Assembly: GCA_019916065.1 (NCBI GenBank)
Contig: CM034244.1
Location: 30,473,933 to 30,537,932 of the forward strand
DNA length: 64,000 nucleotides
Source: Vitellaria paradoxa
Lineage: Eukaryota > Streptophyta > Magnoliopsida > Ericales > Sapotaceae
Direction of reading: 5' to 3'
Below, in pieces: positions 45,304 through 58,800 of the stretch. The first letter of the stretch is position 1. Every line of letters starts with the position of its first letter. The notes beneath the pieces are model-generated. The model made no database searches, was not told the origin of the DNA, and worked only from the letters and a program-made list of their open reading frames with translations. Made by a program: the position numbers and the translations under genes.

Positions 45304-46443
45304 GGGTAAAGTATAACAATCATAGTTTACTCTCGGTGTCACTTTAATCCCACACGTTTTAATTGTAACAGTCAAATCCCTACACTTTCGGTTAAGTATT
45401 AATTCGGTCCTTCCATTAGTTGGCTGTTATACACAACTATTAAACTGGGGGTAAAAAAAGGTATTTTTTTTTACAGTTTACCTTCATTGTCACTTTAATC
45501 CCTTATATTTTAATTGTAACAGTAAGATCACTTCAATTTTAGTGTATTTTTGAAATATATTTTATTAAATTATTTTTAATAAATAATATAATCTAAAATT
45601 ATTTTATTAAATTATATAACATATTTTAATTTGAAATATATCTTATTAAGTTATTTTTAATAAATAATATAATTAAATTATATTTAATATATTTACTTTT
45701 TATTAAATTAAATTATTTTTCATAAATAATATGATTAAATTAATAGTATACTTAAAAAAATATTTAGTTTAGTTTAATTAATATGAAATATATTTTATTA
45801 AATTCGATTAATTTTCTAAAAAATTACAAAATTAAATATATTGTCAAAAGGTGATTCGATGGTTTCACTAATAGTTGTTATAATTAACAAAATAGAATAA
45901 AAAGAGTCATACAAATAAATGTGTCATATCAAGTTATATATATATAGAGAGAAAACTATAGAGATAGAAAACTCAGAAAATAGCGATTCTAGGACCATTT
46001 GGTAATGTTATTGTTTTTTTATTTTGTTTAATGCTTTATTTTCCAGTTTTGTTTTCTATTATCATTTTTTTCTAAAATAAATACTGAAACTGCGCTTAGA
46101 AATACAATTTTATTTACATAAATTATTTTTTTAATAAAATATATTTTAGATTATATTATTTATTAGAAATAATTTAATAAAATATATTTCAAATATATAC
46201 TGAAAGTATAGGGATTTGATTGTTACAATTGAAGCGTGAGGAACTAAAGTAATACTAAAGGTAAACTGTAGAGGAAATTACTTTTTTTATTCTCAGTCTA
46301 ATGATTATATGTAACATCCAACTAACAGAAGGACCAAATTGCTACTGAACTGAAAATGCAGAGATTTAACTATTACAACTGAAACGTATGGGGCTAAAGT
46401 GATACCGAGAATAAACTATAGGGGTGGTTTTTGTACTTTACTC
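45304..46443. mobile_element. Foldback-type/MULE-like element with ~300-bp inverted ends
   Basis: 1140 bp. The left end is GGGTAAAGTATAACAATCAT and the inverted right end is GAGTAAAGTACAAAAACCAC. Inverted similarity extends through CACTTTAATCCC, AATTGTAACAGTCAAATCCCT and GGTCCTTCCATTAGTTGG to about 45605 and 46140. Within each arm the terminal module is repeated once more (TACAGTTTACC... at 45472 and the inverse ending at 46275), so the arms are themselves internally duplicated. Flanks are TAAAAATTT (45295-45303) and CAAAAATTT (46444-46452), a 9-bp duplication with one change. The centre is AT-rich and noncoding. Confidence 0.7.
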
Positions 46444-46452
46444 CAAAAATTT

Positions 46453-48049
46453 CAATCCTTTGTAGAAACCCTAAAGTTAGGCATTCTAGGTTTGGGGTTC
46501 CATTTTTTGTAACCATTATGGGTTTAATCTACAAATTTGGGATGTAATCTAATTGGATCATTATATTTTGGTCGCTTTTTCGGGTTCAAGGAAAAAAAAA
46601 CTGCAAACTATGAATTGAATCACATAGAGAAGAGCAAGAAAAATTGATTTTTTGATGATCGAAAATACCTCGTACCTTTTAATTCCTCTCAAAAATTACC
46701 ACTAGTAACAAATTCCCTTAAAATCAATTTTCAAATTGAATAAAATCCTAAAAGCGCCATTCGCGTCGCTCAAGTTACATATGACTCAGCTTGAATGAAG
46801 TCGACAACCTAGAATATACAAAGTCAAATCCAAATTAATTAATAACCTTACATATCCAAACTCTTAGTGATATAAATTTACACTATTATTTACACTATTA
46901 AAGTATTCACTAGAAAATCACAAACTATTAATCAAATAGCAAATTGATGTAACGAGACAAACCCTAACACCAGCAATTGTATAATATTATAATCCAACAA
47001 CATAAGTTACATAATCCAATGAAAAGGATCTTTCAAATTATAAAACTGAAAGAGAAAGGATACCCATAATTGTAAATATCTCTTTAATTGATTCCTCCAT
47101 CAAATTACTACCAATAACAAACCTCAAGTCAACGATATCTGATAGAGAGAGAGAGAGAGAATGATAACAAAATGGGAGTAGCTGCTTAAATGGAATAACA
47201 TAGAGAGAGAGAGAGGGAGAATGATTGAATTTAGGTTTCAGAGTGTGAGATAAAAAGAATAAGGAAAATTGATTAGGTTGATGATTTGTTACCTACAATT
47301 AGGGCATTTAATACTGGCATAAGGAAAGACTCCAATTATTTTAATAGGTTTTTTCAGACAAAGGGACATAGTTGGATTTGAAAGAAAAATTAAGGGTATT
47401 AGAGTCTAAAAAAGTTCTACAAAGATTCAATATTTTTATATAGTAGTAAGGTATATTAAATATTTGGTATTCTTATTTTTAAATTTAATTACTATTAGTT
47501 GACTATTTTTTGATTTGCCAAAAAAAAAATTATGTAAAAATTACATGTGATGAAATTAGGTTGGACAAAACTGGGAAAAAAAATTCAAAGAAGTTTGAAA
47601 TTTACCATACACTTCTATACGCTTTTTTAGATTCGACACCCAACCTTTAGAAATATATTATTACTGTACGGGGAAAAAAACAACTGGTTTGCCCCCTTTT
47701 CCCCCTCCATTTCCTCTCCAAATGCAAACTTGAAAGTAAAAAAAATGGTGAATAAAGCAGTCAAAGGTGGTCTCTAACTATAGACTCTCTCTTACTTAAA
47801 TTAGTTACAGCTATTAATAGTAATTTCATGTAAAGAGAGATAAAAAAGAGAGAAAAAAGAAACCCTTACTTTCAATACGTCTCTGTTATTTATATAGTAA
47901 GTATCTGACATATTTTATGTTGATTTGACTATATAAAGCAGTGGAATGCGGTAGCATTAAATGCTAGATGATCTAAACCTTGGGACTTGTGAGGAAGTGA
48001 TTTTTTATACAATCCCTGACTAAAGGCTATATTCTGGTTAAATTAGGAC
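46453..48049. other. Intergenic DNA, no gene seen
   Basis: Contains (GA)n runs at about 47140-47162 and 47202-47218. A C-tract near 47694-47710 and a purine-rich stretch at 47850 give no open frame of note. Confidence 0.5.
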
Positions 48050-48144
48050 TAAATAACTTAATAGTCACATCATACAATTATTTAATTCAGTACACTCGAG
48101 TGTATCAAGAGACAAGATCTATGATGTGACTATTAAGTTATTTA
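48050..48144. repeat. Perfect 25-bp inverted repeat with 45-nt loop
   Basis: 48050-48074 (TAAATAACTTAATAGTCACA...) is the exact inverse of 48120-48144. The loop contains a 14-bp palindrome, TACACTCGAGTGTA, at 48091-48104. A hairpin this exact in non-repeat DNA suggests a very young foldback insertion or a selected structure. I see no target duplication. Confidence 0.8.
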
Positions 48145-48418
48145 TGGTTGGGAAGGATGTTTTTTTGCCGCACAATTACAATTCAACTAATAGGTCATCT
48201 GTTCTGATTGATAATCAATCTCTTATTTTTGTTAGCTCTATTGATTGATTTAATTTCATTGTTTTCACATTTTTCATTTTTTATTTTTGATTTCTGAGTA
48301 GTTTAATTGATTTGTTTTGAAACTCTTATTAAATTGAAATTATTTTGATAATTTAAAAGGAGAGGGGAAAATGAAATATTAATACCACTACTTCTATAAT
48401 AAATGACGTAATTACATT

Positions 48419-49553
48419 TGTTAGGTGGTCTTGGGCCTATCTCATCTCTAAAAACTAGCTCGTAGGATGACACTTTTCCTCACACTTATATATCGATCAC
48501 CAACCCCTTCCACAATCAATGTGGGACACCTCAACAATATCCCCTCTACACATCAGGTCCCGGGTCAGAGGCGGTGACAACTCATTCGTACGGGTGGGTT
48601 GAGATTGATCGTAAACCTGGACTCTAATACAGGCTGTTAGGTGGTCTTAGGCCTCTTTTATCCATAAAAGCTAGCTTGTAGGGTAAGACTTTCCTCACAC
48701 TTATATACTGACTACCAGCCCCTTGTACAATGCATCGGGCCTTAGGTTGGAGGTAGCAACAATCTGTTTCTCCCGGTGGGTTGAGATTGATGGTAAAACT
48801 AGACTCTAATATCAGTTGTTGGGTGGTCTCGGGCCTTTCTCATTCCCAAAAACTAGCTTATCAGATGAGACTATCCCTCACACTTATACACTGGCCACCA
48901 GTTCCCTTCCATAAGGTATGTGGGACACTCCCAACAATCTCCCCCTTCACACTAGTTCCAAAAGCTAGCTTACAAAGTGAGGCTTTCTCTGACCCTTACA
49001 TACTGAGATTGATGGTAAAATTGGACTCTAATACCAGTTGTTGGATGGTCTTGGGCCTTTCTCATCTCCAAAAGCTAGCTTATCGGATGAGGCTTTCCCT
49101 CACACTTATATACTGGCCACCAGCCCCCTTCTATAAAGGTATGTGGGACACCTCCAACAATCTCCCCCTTCACACTTGTCCCCAAAAGCTAGCTTGCAAA
49201 GTGAGACTTTCTTTCACACTTATATACTGACCACCAGCCCCTTTCTACAAGAGATGTAGAACACCTCAACAATCTTCCTTCCTCACACTTATATACCGAC
49301 CACTAGCCTCTTCCACAAGGGATGTGGGACACCCCTAACATTCTCTTCCGTCACACTAATCTCACTTAAAACTCAATCTCTTAAATAGAACTTTCTTAAA
49401 CTTGTATATATCCACACTACCACACACCAAGGCAACCTGTGCTCTAATATTAGTTGTTAGGTGGTCTTGGGTTTATCTCGTCCCAAAAAATTTCACTCAC
49501 ACTTATATACCGACCACTAATCGTTTTCACAACCAATATGGGACACCTCAATA
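48419..49553 (-). mobile_element. Tandem array of a TRIM retrotransposon (120-bp LTRs)
   Basis: Complete LTR-like units lie at 48419-48536, 48817-48936 and 49039-49159 (plus strand TGTTGGRTGGTCTTGGGCC... to GACACCTCCAACA). Decayed copies are at 48635-48750 and 49455-49553, with partial ones near 48955-49005 and 49180-49340. On the minus strand each LTR ends in ACAAC or similar and is followed by TGGTATTAGAG-type primer sites (48622, 48803, 49024, 49442), which match initiator tRNA-Met. Internal parts are only about 80-100 bp and share TTGAGATTGATGGTAAAA. LTRs are shared between neighbours, giving LTR-internal-LTR-internal-LTR. There is no coding capacity. The 149-codon plus-strand frame at 48781-49230 is an artefact of the repeat. 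Confidence 0.8.
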
Positions 49554-49729
49554 GCATTTTATCGTTTCTAGTGTTGATTAAAAAATACATCATTTTTTAT
49601 GATTTAAAAATTAATATATAATTCTTTTGTGTCTTAAATTAAAAAGAAAAATTGATTGGGCCTGTGAAATTTAACTAAATTTATACATTTATTAGTCAAA
49701 ATTGATTGAAAAAAATTAACAAAACAACT

Positions 49730-49993
49730 AAGTAAATTACACTTTGCCTCCTAAAACTTTACTTGGAATCTCACTTAAGTCCATTTTTTCTTGTAACAAC
49801 TAAGAGGCTGAGCTATTTTTGTAACAATTGAGGGTTTCAGCAATAGATCTGCTCCAGCACTCTCACTGTTAAATATCAAACTTTTGGGGTCAAAATAGTC
49901 ACCAAGGCCTGTAATTATTACAAAAAAAAAAAAAATTAAGACCCTAAAATGAAATTTTTGATAAAATTCAAGGGTGCAAAATGTAATTTAGCC
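49730..49993. mobile_element. Small inverted-repeat element (MITE)
   Basis: The left end AGTAAATTACACTTTGCC and inverted right end GCTAAATTACATTTTGCAC continue as diverged inverted arms into TAAGTCC/AGGACC-type blocks with a central A13 run. It is about 264 bp. Exact ends and target duplication are uncertain. Confidence 0.5.
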
Positions 49994-52900
49994 ACAATAG
50001 ATAGATAAAAATATATTTTTACCTCCTTTTATATTAAAGTAAAATATTATTTTATTTTTAAAGATACTCAATTTTTTTAATTTTTTTAAATAATATTTTT
50101 AGTTTGAATGGCGATATATAAAATCATATGGCACGTGAATGTTTAAACTTAAAAATGATTATATATTTTTATTCCAAATTCTACAAGGCATAGTGTTACT
50201 CCCAAGCCATATATACACTCATCAGAAGTATTTTTTCCTTATGACCAATTCAATATGGCCCTAGCTATGGTTCATTGACATCGGACCAATAACGCTGGCC
50301 TAGGAAAAAGAAAGTCACCTTACAAAAATTAGTGATGTGTCTTGATCAAGGTACTGTGGCACCACTCACCGTGGACAACTTACCTGCCTTTTCTTGGCCA
50401 ATCTCCGGGTAAAGGAGAAATTGACATGGATTTTGGTGCCATTTTGGAGATTGTGTAATTAGAATAGTTAGAATAAAATTTAACGGTTTAAATTTATTTA
50501 TGTATTTTTAAATTTAAAAATATATAAATATATTTAAATTGTTAAATTAAAACTAAATGATACCAATATTACAATTCTCTAATTGAGGTTGAAATAGATG
50601 TCAACCCCTGAATCCAATCACTTGTCCATTCAAGTGCGCATCAGCACATGCATTGCATTTCAAGTGGAATAAACAGATAGATGTACATTTATAAATAAGA
50701 AGAAAGAGACCAAAAAGAATGAAAGAATATAGATGCACTGCATAATGGCCAAGGACAAGAGTAGTTTTTGACCGCTACTTATTTGTTTGTTTCCTTTAGT
50801 TAGTGGTCAATTTAGGAAGAAAACTATAGTCTAATGTCTAGGAATTCCGGTCTATATCTTGTCACCAAAAGTTCCAATTATTTGCACACTAGTCCAATTT
50901 TTTAAAATTTCAGATATAAAAAACAAAAAAGTGAATATTTTGAAAATAATTACACTAGTCCATTTTTAAAGTTTAAGAAAATAAAAAAAAAGTGAAGATT
51001 TTGAAAATAAGATTCTTCCTACTCACTCTTTCGCCAAGATTTTTGGTTGGAATATTATGTGTTTCCCACGGATTTTAGAAAGAAAAAAATTTTGACTTGG
51101 AATTTTTTTTTTTTTTTTTTTTCGAGATCATGAGCAAAACTTCACATTGCTTATTTACCGGCAAAAAAAAAAAAAAAAAACTTCACATTGCTTTGATACG
51201 AAAACTATACCATTATTAGAATTTTTTCCTTTGATACTCACAAACTCAGGTGTTCGTCTTGGGCGATTGCTAAAATCAATTATTAGCATCCACCTTTTAA
51301 TATTTAGCGTCTGTCTAAGGCATTCACTAATATTGTCAAAAAGTTCATATTACTTTCTCTATAAAGTTTTTTGTAACTTTCATATTGTAAGTTAGTTTTT
51401 AAGGTTGAATGAGGCTTGTACTTTTATGTGAGAGGACTATGAATAAAATTAATCACTTATTTCTTTGACAACTTTCAATTTCAATTCGATTTCATGCATT
51501 TTAAAATTAATATTAGATTCATGTGTTCTTCAACCGTAAAAATAAAAATTAACACTTCAATTCATTGTTTGAAAATGAATTAACAACATTTACATTAGAA
51601 AAATATCACATGTACAAGTAAAACTTGGATACAAGGCTTTGCGGTTGCCAATCTTGTAATTTTATTTATTTATTTATTTATGACCTCTTTTGGCATGTTT
51701 AGCAACATTCATTGAACTGACTGTCAAGGACATGATTAAGATACTAATAATGAAGTCTAATTCCATCTCTTTAAAAAACAAACAAACAAATGATAAAGTG
51801 TCAAAATTTCTACAGGTCATGTGGCAAGTTATTGAGGGATTCAGGATCTAATTTTTTAAAGCAAGATTGAAATTTTGTTGAATTCTTAGTAAATTCAAAT
51901 AAAATTTAGATTAAATATTAAAAAGGTTTTGAAAAATTATCAGAATTTTGAATTTCCTAGTCTTGTAGATTCCTAAAGTTTTCAAGAATGAGGAGTCCAA
52001 AATTATTGAAGATTGTATGTCCATATGTTTCTTTTAATGGATGATAAATCTAAAACCTAATTGAAGAAAGACACTTGAACGAACTAAATAAAGAATAACA
52101 GTAGCCTCTACAACCTACCTAGTGGTTCAGGTCATACAAAATAGAGTTCGCAGGATCCCCAGTGGATAGTTGAAGGTTCGAGCATTTCGGATAAGCTGAA
52201 TTGGAGAATCCAATGTAGTTCGCAAGTAGCTCACAAGAAAGCCGAAGGTTGGGCTTGTCGGGAAATGTTATTTTACTTAGTTTTTTTTTATTTAATTGTG
52301 TCTATATATTCTATTAATATGCTTCAATACTGAATGATAAAGAAACACAAAGAGTATATTATAGAGTTTGAAGAAAGAGTTTTTTTTTTTTTTTCATTTG
52401 AGATTATTGTCTTTCTCCTAGTTTATTTCGTGAGTTTGTAAAGCCTTAAAGGATTTCAAGACTGTCTTTTTTAGGAGTAAGAAACTTTTCTTCGCTTGAT
52501 CATGGTGTATCGAGGAGTCGAGTAAGATAATTGAAAGAACATATATGTTCAAAGTGTCGTAGAGTGTTTAGTTCAATTTTCTTGTAACTAGTTTTATAGT
52601 GAAAGTTTTTCCCAAAAAGTTTTTGTTTTCACTTGTTTGTGACTTATTTTTAGGAATTTTTGTAAAGAAACAATTATGTGAGAAAGGGAAGGTAAAATAA
52701 GAAAAACACTTAAAATTTTAATTACTTTTATATTTTTTTGTTAAGTTATAACAGTTGATTTTATCATAATAAAGTCAATATTAATAATATTTCAAAATAA
52801 GAAAGTTAAGTATAACTTTTAAATATTGAGTGTGGTAAGTATAATATCCAAATGTTAAAGAAAGTTAGGTGTAATTTACCAAACTTTTGTTAATTTTGTA

Positions 52901-55208
52901 CAAAATTTTGACATGTATTACCTTAGTTGGCTATTGAGAGTTTGGTAAAAAATACGTAAAAAGTTGGTAAAAATTACAGAAAGTTAATTTTGTGTTTGGT
53001 GGAGAAAGTTAGAAAAATTAATAAAATTTATTTTTTTTTCTTTGGTGGAGAAAATTAAAACATTAGTAAAATTATTTATTTATTTTGAAAGTTGGTAAAC
53101 AAATGAAGTCATAGGTAAAACAAACGAAGTCATAGTTTTGAAGTTTTGAATAAATGTAACTATTACAATTCATTTGAATGGAATGAAACGAGAAGAAAAG
53201 AAAAGGAAATAAAATATTTTAAAATCTCTTACTTGTTTGTGAGTGTTCTTAGAAAAGAAAAGAAAGAAATTGTGAAGAAAATTAGGTTTTGAAATTTTAA
53301 AAATTTCATCTTTTCAAAAGTAAGAAGAAATAGAGAAAATAAAAAGTAAATTAATGAAACCTAATTTCAAAATTACAGATTTGCCCATAAATTAAAGTAT
53401 AAGAAAAAAAATTACAAATATATCTTAAAGTTAAATAAATTGACAGCCCTCTAAACTCTTCAAATGATTTAATGATAAAATAACAATATAAACTTTATTT
53501 TTCTTCCATCTCTTCTTAATTCTCAAATAAAATGAAAGAAAATTATTATATTTTCTTTTTTTAAAACACTATCATTTCTCTTCTTTTCTTTTCTCTCTTA
53601 CTTAATATTTTCTTTTGTTTTTATTTTTTTTTTTCTAAACTCACAAACAAATCCTTAGGGTCTAAAATTTTATCAATGGTAAGTAAAATAAATTTAAAGA
53701 ATTAATTGCTTAATTAAGAATTTTATCAATGGTAAATAAAAGAAATTTGGAGAAATTAATTGTTAAATTAAGAAAGAGTTCGACGCATTTAATTCATACC
53801 GAAGAAGGCAGTGAATTAGTTGAATAAAATTATTGAATGGGAAGGTTTAAAAGGAATTTTTTTTTCCTTTTTTTTTTTTTAAAGAAGGATTACAAGATAA
53901 AAATAGAAAGAGCGGTGTGTTATGCCTCAGCTAAGGAATAATAGATATCACTAAATATATATTTTTGCTTCTTTCCATTTCTTCTCCTTTTCTTCCTTTA
54001 AATTATTTTAATAACATTTCTTCTTTTTAGTTATTTCATTAATATTATTGGGAAATTAGAATACTAATGTAACTAATGAATTTTAATTTCTCAAATTATT
54101 ATTTTTAAGTAATTACTTTAAAAGAAAATTATGCTTTACTCAATTGTGGTTTAGACCAAAAATACACAAATCCATTTAATTTAAAAATCAACACATAACA
54201 TATTTGTAATTTGGATTAAAGTATAAAATTGTCAAAAAAAATATTAAATTTCATTAGATTTGTGTGTCCCGTACCATATATATTCATATATAATTGTCTA
54301 AAAAAATATTATTTAGAAAAATAAAGGTAAATAGAATCATTTTAAAAAATAAATAAAATCTTATTTTAACATAAAAATAGATAAAAAAAAAGTATACTTT
54401 ATCTATTTATTTAATGAAAATCTTTTCCCTCATTAAATTTTAACTAGTGGTGTATAAATTCAATTAAATTAAATAAATTTAATCAATTTTACACTTTAAT
54501 CTAAATCACCAATAAATTATAGGTAAACTTTTAAACTACAGTAAGGCACTGACAAACACATGGACTGCTCAAGGTGGGTGAAGGCATACGCTGTATTTTT
54601 ATTAAAAAAAAAAGTTTTATTCGATATAAAAAATAAATAAAATATCTATAAAAAAATTTTATTCAAGAGTGGGTGAATATATGAATGATTGTTTGATAAC
54701 ATATATTAAAAGAGATATATTCGAAACCATCAAAATAAAACTATTTATGAAAGAATTAATGGGATTATTATAACTTGTTTTGTTAATTTGAAGGTTATTT
54801 TATGTAACAAACATTTAGTATCAATATTTAGTATTTTATATTTTATCGTATTTTATGCATTTGTTTAGAATTAAAAATTTTACTCGTGATTTAAGCTTAC
54901 ACTGACCTAAATTCGCCATTACAGTAAAGTTTATATTTTTGAAGAGATAAAATATAATTATTTGTATTTTAAATTTATCTCATGTTAAAATTCTAAATGA
55001 ATTATAAAGTTTATAAATTTAAATACAAATGCAACTTAAAAATTACATTTTCCTTTTACCATTATTTGTAAAAATAGTGAGTGCGAATACTTTTAGAAAG
55101 ACAAGTGGATCTCGCGCAAAATTATCTCCAAGTCAGAGTCACGTGCATGCCATGCCCGTACCTCCTCGTCGTTTTATCAACGATCTTGCTTCCTCCTTCC
55201 TTCTTTGT
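49994..55208. other. Long AT-rich intergenic region
   Basis: No gene is supported over about 5.2 kb. Seen: an AT-rich hairpin at about 50477-50548 (TTTAACGGTTTAAATTTATT and its near inverse), several T or A runs (51103-51122, 51163-51180, 52381-52394) and repeated GTTGGTAAAAATTA-type MITE debris at 52930-53110. A pyrimidine/purine-rich stretch lies at 53170-53650. The 82-codon frame at 51147-51395 has no recognisable domain. Confidence 0.5.
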
Positions 55209-55239
<31 letters not shown>

Positions 55240-55831
55240 AATCTCTTTTCCTTTTCCCATGGAAAGAAAAGAGAAGGATGAAGTCTCTCTCACTCCTTAA
55301 ACAGTCTTTCTCTCTCTCCCCCCTATATATCATTAATATAGCCCTCCTTTTCAACTGACCTTCGAGATCAAGCTTTTGACACTTCCTCAATTTCTACACC
55401 TCTCCTTCTCTCTCTCTCGTTTTGCCTTTCTTTTTGTTTCCCTCTGTGGAAGTTTGAAGCAGAGCCGCTATGTGAGCTCTAATTCGAATTCATCCCACCA
55501 AAGATTAGGGGTTAAAGTGCCCTCATTTTCTTGGTTTTTGGTCTTTCTCGTTGGCAAAGCATTCCGGCAAAGTCTGAACCTTTGAATTTGTACATATTCG
55601 TCACAAAATTGAAGTACCATTTTGAGGTTTCCAAGGAAGATATATTGGATCAATCACTATTTTTATACGGTCTAGTTTCAGATCTGTGGAACCCAGAACC
55701 ATAATTGATTTCGTGATTTCAGCAACACCCATAATCTGAAATTCAGTTCTGAAGATTTTGATGTAAAAGATCACGGAAGAGAGGGTTGTCGTGTGCTCTT
55801 TATATATATATAGATGGTTATGTGAAAGAGA
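55209..55831 (+). promoter_or_regulatory. Promoter/5' leader region of the coiled-coil gene with C-tract and (CT)n
   Basis: A C11 run at 55209-55219 passes into (CT)n to 55239, and more CT-rich blocks follow (55300-55322, 55400-55420). Pyrimidine-rich leaders of this sort are common just downstream of plant transcription starts. Short upstream frames are present (55029-55358, 55376-55585) but have no coding signature. The true transcription start cannot be read from sequence alone. Confidence 0.45.
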
Positions 55832-58800
55832 ATGCAGAGAGAGAAGTTGAATGTGGATAGAAGAGTAGGAAGGGAATGTAAGATTAGAAAAAGAGGGTGT
55901 TCTTCCTCATCGTCTTCCTCGTTGGTTCGCAAATACCGTTTGAAACGAGCGATTTTGGTTGGGAAGAGAACTGGTTCGAGCACTCCTGTGCCTACTTGGA
56001 AGATGGGTTCGAAATCACCTCCACCTTCATCTCCTGTTCTACAAAATGCTAAACCGATGAAGTATCCACCGGGCAAGGATCTCTCTGTCTCGGCAAGAAA
56101 ATTGGCTGCGACTCTGTGGGAGATCAATGAGGTTGCTTCTTCCCCTCGGGAAGAAGAGAATTGGGAGGGTACGAGTGAGATTGAGGTGAGGAATAGGGAA
56201 AGAATAGTGAAGACATCGAAGAAATCGGGTTCAGTTCTGCCTCATTCTTGTGATCCAATTCGTAGCCCTGCCACAGACGTGGGTGGTGTTCGCTTCTTGG
56301 TGGCATTCTTTATCTTTGTTTCCATTGAATTACACAATAATTGGGCTTATTGGGTTCCAGTAGATTGAATGACTGGTGTTGTTTTCTGTCATATTATATG
56401 TTAATTTTTGTGTTTAAATTTGCAGAGGATGGACCGATCTAGAGCTGGTGATCACCCAAGGAGAGATTCCGCTATTGCTGAATTGGGAGGCTTGGGCTCT
56501 ATTCTTAATTCCAGCATCCTAGAGGTATTGATACTAATTTTTAATGCATTGGGTTGGGGGGGGGGGGGGGGGAGGGGGGGCTAAAATAGGTACCTATCTG
56601 ACTTGTGATTGAGATTGTTGGATTTTAATTCAATGGTCTATTCATGTTTTTTTTAGATTAAAAAATTGTGATTGCATCTGGACCTTTAAAATTTTAATTC
56701 AATAGTTCCTATTTCAATGTCACGAAATTGCCATAGGATACCTGTGTCAGCCTCCCTCTTTCATTTTTAATATATTTCATTTATGAAAGACAAGTTGAAA
56801 TGTTCAAATTATTTGGTCTTTTTGCAGAACTCTTCTATTTAGCCCAACGTACCTTGTCCTTCAAATATGATTAAGGGTATGGGTATATGAGAAATGTTCA
56901 ACACCCGTGCTCAAATCGTACCCTTGATGATCTAATTTTTAACAATTCTTAGAAGAAGGAACAACATACATTTGATGATAATGAAGATTTTCTAATCTTT
57001 TACTACATAGAAGATTATAATCTCATTTTTTCTTTAAATTTCATTTAATTTCTAGTACATTTCTAAATAATAATAATCGTATTTTATGTTAATATATTAT
57101 ACAATATATACTAAATTTAAATATTCACGACGTGTTCACATATATTATCCAATTTTTGGACCCATATCCTGATGTCCTAGCCTTAAACTTTTGCGAGCTT
57201 TATCAGCGAGACATATTCGCACTAGACCCGAGTCTGTAACATAGCTTTTCCTATTCCGGTTCCCAAAGGATCCAATGATGTTATACAAGTTTAGCCAAGG
57301 AGATGGAAATTATGGTTCAATCACTAATTAATTGCATGCTTTAAATTGATAGCCCATTTGGAGTGAAATTATGGTTCAATGATGTTATACAAGTTTAACC
57401 ATTGTAGTGAAATTTTACTATTTACAGAGGAAATAAGGAGGAAATTGACATGAAGACTTAATACAGAACATATGGAAGTACCCACCCCCATCAAAAGAAA
57501 TGATCCCTGATCTGATCTCTCCTTTACATTTTCTAATATTCCTGTAGCATAAGCATTATACTAAATTAAGAAAATTTTGGTGTTCCAGGAATGCCCCCTA
57601 GGAAATAGACAAACACCATATTAGCTCCAAGGAACAGAGAACATGGGTTCTTTTGTTTGACTACCCCACAAGACCCAACATTTCATGTGGTTGATTTCAA
57701 ATTTGATTTCCATGTAGTGTTTAAAGATTTGTTTGTCTGCAAGTATATGTTCTGAATTTCACAAATATCAAAATATCACAGGTTTGTTGGGTTTTCTCTT
57801 ATGCTGATCTGGATTTATCTGAATTATGTGAACAAATAATGTTATTTGTTTTGCAGGTTGAAACTCAATCTCATGGCCGAACTCCAAGCGGATATGTAGT
57901 TGATGTTAAGACCCGTTTGAAGGATGTCAGTAATGGCCTGACTGCGTCTAAAGAGCTTCTGAAAGTTTTGAATTGTATTTGGTTTCAGGAAGAAAATCGT
58001 TCATCAAGCATATCTCTTGTCTCAGCCTTACGATTTGAACTTGATCGAGCCCGCAAGCAGATTGATCAATTAATCCAAGAACAGCAATCTAACCGATATG
58101 AGATTGGTTACCTTCTAAAGCAGTTTGCAGAAGAAAAAGCAGCATGGAAAAGCAAGGCGCGAGATAGAATTCACAATGCCATTTCATCCATTGCAGGAGC
58201 AATTGAAATAGAGAAGAAGCTAAGAAAGCAAACTGAGAGACTGAACAAGAAGCTAGGCAGAGAATTGGCAGACACGAGGGTGTCTCTTTCAAAGGCGCTT
58301 AAAGAGCTCCAAAGTGAGAAGAGAGCTAGAGAGATATTGGAACAAGTCTGTGATGAGTTAGCCAGAGGTATTGGAGAAGATAAAGCTGAGGTGGAAGAAA
58401 TGAAGAGAGAATCAGCCAAAGTTAAGGAAGAGATTGAAAGGGAGAGGGAGATGCTTCAGCTTGCTGATGTGCTCCGCGAAGAAAGAGTCCGGATGAAGCT
58501 GTCAGAAGCTAAATATGAGTTTGAGGAGAAAAATGCAGCTGTCAACAAGTTGAAGAGTGAACTGGAAGCCTACATGAGAAACAAAGTAGGCAAAGGAAAG
58601 TGTGATGACTCTCCTAATTTTGACCGAATTAAAGAGCTTGAGGAGTATTTGATGGAAACCCTGGGTACATCATGTCAAAATGGAGAGAAAAAACAGAATG
58701 AAGGGGAAGTTGTGAATGGAGAGGAGCATGAGGGGGATGATTCAGCCGATAGTGATCTTCATTCTATTGAGTTAAACATGGATAACAATAGCAGGATCAA

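Noticed and set aside
48781..49230. 149-codon open frame
   Set aside because: It is a direct read-through of the repeated TRIM LTRs; the protein repeats exactly with the DNA units.
55029..55585. Upstream exon of the coiled-coil gene
   Set aside because: The frames are CT-repeat driven, show no family similarity and are not needed: the ATG at 55832 gives a full-length family member.
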